Shown: positions 50,639 through 52,365 of the stretch, piece after piece | Numbering within the stretch: the stretch's first letter is position 1 | How the letters are laid out: every line of letters begins with the position of its first letter | Assembly: GCA_035292605.1 (NCBI GenBank) | Contig: DATDPT010000006.1 | Span: 1-52,365, forward strand | Length of the DNA: 52,365 nucleotides | Origin: JALYNX01 sp035292605 | GTDB lineage: Bacteria > Actinomycetota > Acidimicrobiia > Spongiisociales > ZC4RG35 | Direction: 5' to 3' | The notes under the pieces: generated by a model | What the model was told of the DNA's origin: nothing | Database searches by the model: none | What the model saw: the letters and a program-made list of their open reading frames with translations, nothing else | Program-made: the position numbers and the translations under genes

Positions 50639-51751
50639 ATGCGAACCCCGCCATTTCGAGCCGACCACGTTGGCAGCTTCTTGCGACCGCCTGAGTTGAT
50701 GGAGGCGCGCGACCGCCGGGACAAGGAGGAGATCACCCTCGAGGAGCTGCGCGAGGTTGAGGACGTTCACATCCGCCATGTGGTCAAGCATCAAGAGGAT
50801 GTGGGCCTCAAGGGCATCACGGACGGGGAGTTCCGCCGGCTGTTCTTCCACGTGGACTTCCTCGAGCACCTCGACGGAGTAAACGTGACCTACGGCGACT
50901 TCTTCGCCTATTTCCGCAAGGACGACGGGACCGAAGTGGGATTCCGGCCTCCGACCATGCACGTCACCGGCCCGATAAGGCATTCTCGACCCATCCAGGG
51001 GCCCGACTACGACTTTCTGTCGTCGGTGGTCGACAGGACCCCGAAGGTGTGCATTCCCGCCCCATCGATGTTGCACTTCCGCGGAGGACGCGAGGCGATA
51101 AGCGCCGACGTCTACCCCGATCTGGATGGCTTCTTCGCAGACCTGACAGAGGCCTATCGCGAGGAGATCGCCGATCTGGCCGAGCGGGGTTGCCGCTACC
51201 TCCAGATGGACGACACCAACCTCGCCTACCTCTGTGATCCCGAGATCCGACAACGCACCGCTGACCGCGGCGAGGACCCAGACGAGCTGACCCGGCTCTA
51301 CTGCAGGCTCGTGAACGACTCGATAAGAGACCGCCCCGAGGACATGGTGGCCGGGATCCACCTGTGCCGGGGGAACTTCCGCAGCGCCTGGGTGGCGCAA
51401 GGTGGCTACGAGCCAGTGGCGGAGATCCTGTTCAACGACATGGACGTAGATGCGTTCTTTCTTGAGTACGACGACGAGCGCTCCGGTGACTTTGCTCCCC
51501 TGAGGCTGGTGCCGTCGGACAAACAGGTGATCCTGGGCCTGATGAGCTCGAAGAAGCCGGTAGTGGAGGATGCCGCTGCCCTGAAGCGGCGGATCGAGGA
51601 GGCGGGCGAGTACATCGACCTCGACCAGTGCGGGCTGAGTCATCAATGCGGCTTCTCGTCGACCGCCCACGGGAACGAGCTGACCGAAGAAGATCAGTGG
51701 CGCAAGCTCGCACGCACCGTCGAGGTTGCGGCCGACGTCTGGGGCGCATGA
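50639..51751 (+). CDS. MetE-family zinc methyltransferase (YxjG/YxjH-like)
   Basis: Protein of 370 residues with the C-terminal catalytic fold of cobalamin-independent methionine synthase. It starts PFRADHVGSFLRPPEL (5-20) and has TDGEFRR at 61-67. The zinc set is readable: His241 and Cys243 (HLCRGNF), Glu276 and Cys337 (QCGFSST). The length and start match B. subtilis YxjG/YxjH, which lack the N-terminal half of MetE. Related zinc enzymes include methionine synthases and alkyl-thiol transferases, so its alkyl donor and acceptor are open. It shares a regulatory region with importer 2. Confidence 0.85.
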   Translation: MRTPPFRADHVGSFLRPPELMEARDRRDKEEITLEELREVEDVHIRHVVKHQEDVGLKGITDGEFRRLFFHVDFLEHLDGVNVTYGDFFAYFRKDDGTEVGFRPPTMHVTGPIRHSRPIQGPDYDFLSSVVDRTPKVCIPAPSMLHFRGGREAISADVYPDLDGFFADLTEAYREEIADLAERGCRYLQMDDTNLAYLCDPEIRQRTADRGEDPDELTRLYCRLVNDSIRDRPEDMVAGIHLCRGNFRSAWVAQGGYEPVAEILFNDMDVDAFFLEYDDERSGDFAPLRLVPSDKQVILGLMSSKKPVVEDAAALKRRIEEAGEYIDLDQCGLSHQCGFSSTAHGNELTEEDQWRKLARTVEVAADVWGA

Positions 51752-51782
51752 GGCCCGGTCATCGGCGATCGGGACCGTGAAC

Positions 51783-52365
51783 TCAGCGATCCCCCCCGAG
51801 CATGTCGAGCACGATGCCGTTGAACAGGTCCGGCTGATCCAGGTTTGACAGATGGGCGGCACCGGGGATCACCTCGACTCTGCTGTCCGGGATTCGGTCG
51901 TGTAGCCAGACCGACTGTTCCGGAGGAGTCGCCACGTCGAGAGCCCCTCCGACTATCAGAGTCGGGCTGACGATTCCGGCCACCGCTCCGGTGAGGTCGG
52001 CATCGCGCAGCGCGGCACAACAGCCGGCGTATCCAACGGGATCGATCTCGGCAAAGACCCTTCTCACGGAGGCGAGCGCCCCCGGGTAGCGCAGTTCGAA
52101 CCCCGGGGCGAAGAACCGGGACATGACGGTCTCCCGAACGGCCGCCATCCCACCCCTTTCCACAGCCTCGATCCGCTCGGACCACAACCGCTCGGATCCG
52201 AGACGGGCTGCGGTGTTGCAGGCAATGAGCTTCGATACGGCACCGGGAGCATTGCTCGCCAGCCACAGGGAAATGAGCCCACCCAGCGAGATCCCGCAGA
52301 CGTCGAAGTTCGCCGCGCCGCATGCCGCGGCGACATCGAGGATGTCCATGCCGAGATCCTCAATG
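51783..52365 (-). CDS. Alpha/beta hydrolase, PcaD-like, 5' end outside the window
   Basis: C-terminal 194 residues of an alpha/beta hydrolase similar to 3-oxoadipate enol-lactonase: nucleophile elbow CGISLGGLISLWLAS, Asp in VGGALDVATPPEQS and His in PGAAHLSNLDQPD form the triad. The protein continues past 52365 (in-frame IEDLGMD at the edge), so the N-terminus is not visible. PcaD-like lactonase activity would fit the PcaF-like thiolase, but other ester or lactone substrates are equally possible. It is convergent with the MetE-like gene, 31 bp apart. Confidence 0.8.
   Translation of the reverse strand, partial: IEDLGMDILDVAAACGAANFDVCGISLGGLISLWLASNAPGAVSKLIACNTAARLGSERLWSERIEAVERGGMAAVRETVMSRFFAPGFELRYPGALASVRRVFAEIDPVGYAGCCAALRDADLTGAVAGIVSPTLIVGGALDVATPPEQSVWLHDRIPDSRVEVIPGAAHLSNLDQPDLFNGIVLDMLGGDR

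Overview
The window is a 52.4-kb, gene-dense, GC-rich chromosomal segment that looks actinobacterial, most likely from the class Acidimicrobiia or a close relative. The reasons are: a heme-c-fused cytochrome oxidase subunit II, a 3' neighbourhood of XRE regulator plus Lys/Ala-tailed HbhA-like protein as in mycobacteria, GlnE, a ClpS-DUF2017 pair, many lipoproteins with Thr/Ser/Pro-rich linkers behind the lipobox, SLH-like tails, and frequent GTG/TTG starts with 4-base ATGA/GTGA overlaps. The taxonomy is inference from gene content; no rRNA or tRNA gene was seen.

Layout. 1-1556: cytochrome c oxidase subunits II and I (ctaC, partial ctaD). 1732-4523: metal homeostasis, with an SmtB-like repressor and its AT-rich operator, two CDF efflux pumps and a YnfA-like protein. 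4718-8420 (minus): a five-gene overlapping operon (Thr-rich lipoprotein, polytopic membrane protein, 56-residue membrane protein, heme O synthase ctaB, thioredoxin-fold lipoprotein) that looks like an oxidase or copper assembly module. 8478-9041: remnant of a penicillin acylase whose catalytic middle is gone. 9072-12464 (minus): a stand-alone molybdopterin oxidoreductase, an alpha/beta hydrolase and a 2Fe-2S protein. 12557-24806: mostly housekeeping genes (greA, mgtE, M23 peptidase, aminotransferase IV, nadE, glnE, M20 amidohydrolase, VIT transporter), ending in the XRE/HbhA-like pair. 24930-29051: HhH protein, molybdenum-cofactor accessory genes (mocA-like, split xdhC), a bacterial eRF1-like protein, DUF2017 and clpS. 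29071-35587: lipoprotein, etfD-like quinone reductase, proC, cysteine hydrolase, udk, DUF4388 and an HhH-GPD protein.

35801-52365 is an accessory catabolic region: a PcaF-like thiolase, a class III CoA-transferase, a half-length SDR coupled to a full SDR, an aldehyde dehydrogenase, two complete LivJHMGF-type ABC importers facing each other across a perfect 17-bp hairpin, a YxjG-like MetE-family methyltransferase and a partial PcaD-like hydrolase. Together they suggest uptake of carboxylates or amino-acid-like compounds, activation to CoA thioesters, beta-oxidation-type processing and thiolysis; electrons could enter the quinone pool through the EtfD-like protein. The substrate cannot be read from the sequence.

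The most unusual non-coding signals are a gapless 51-bp repeat (43/51 identical) at two convergent gene ends (24866-24916 and 39259-39309), a 133-bp segment bounded by 14-bp inverted repeats upstream of the XRE gene (23735-23867), and tandem 15-bp operator-like palindromes at 50418-50451.
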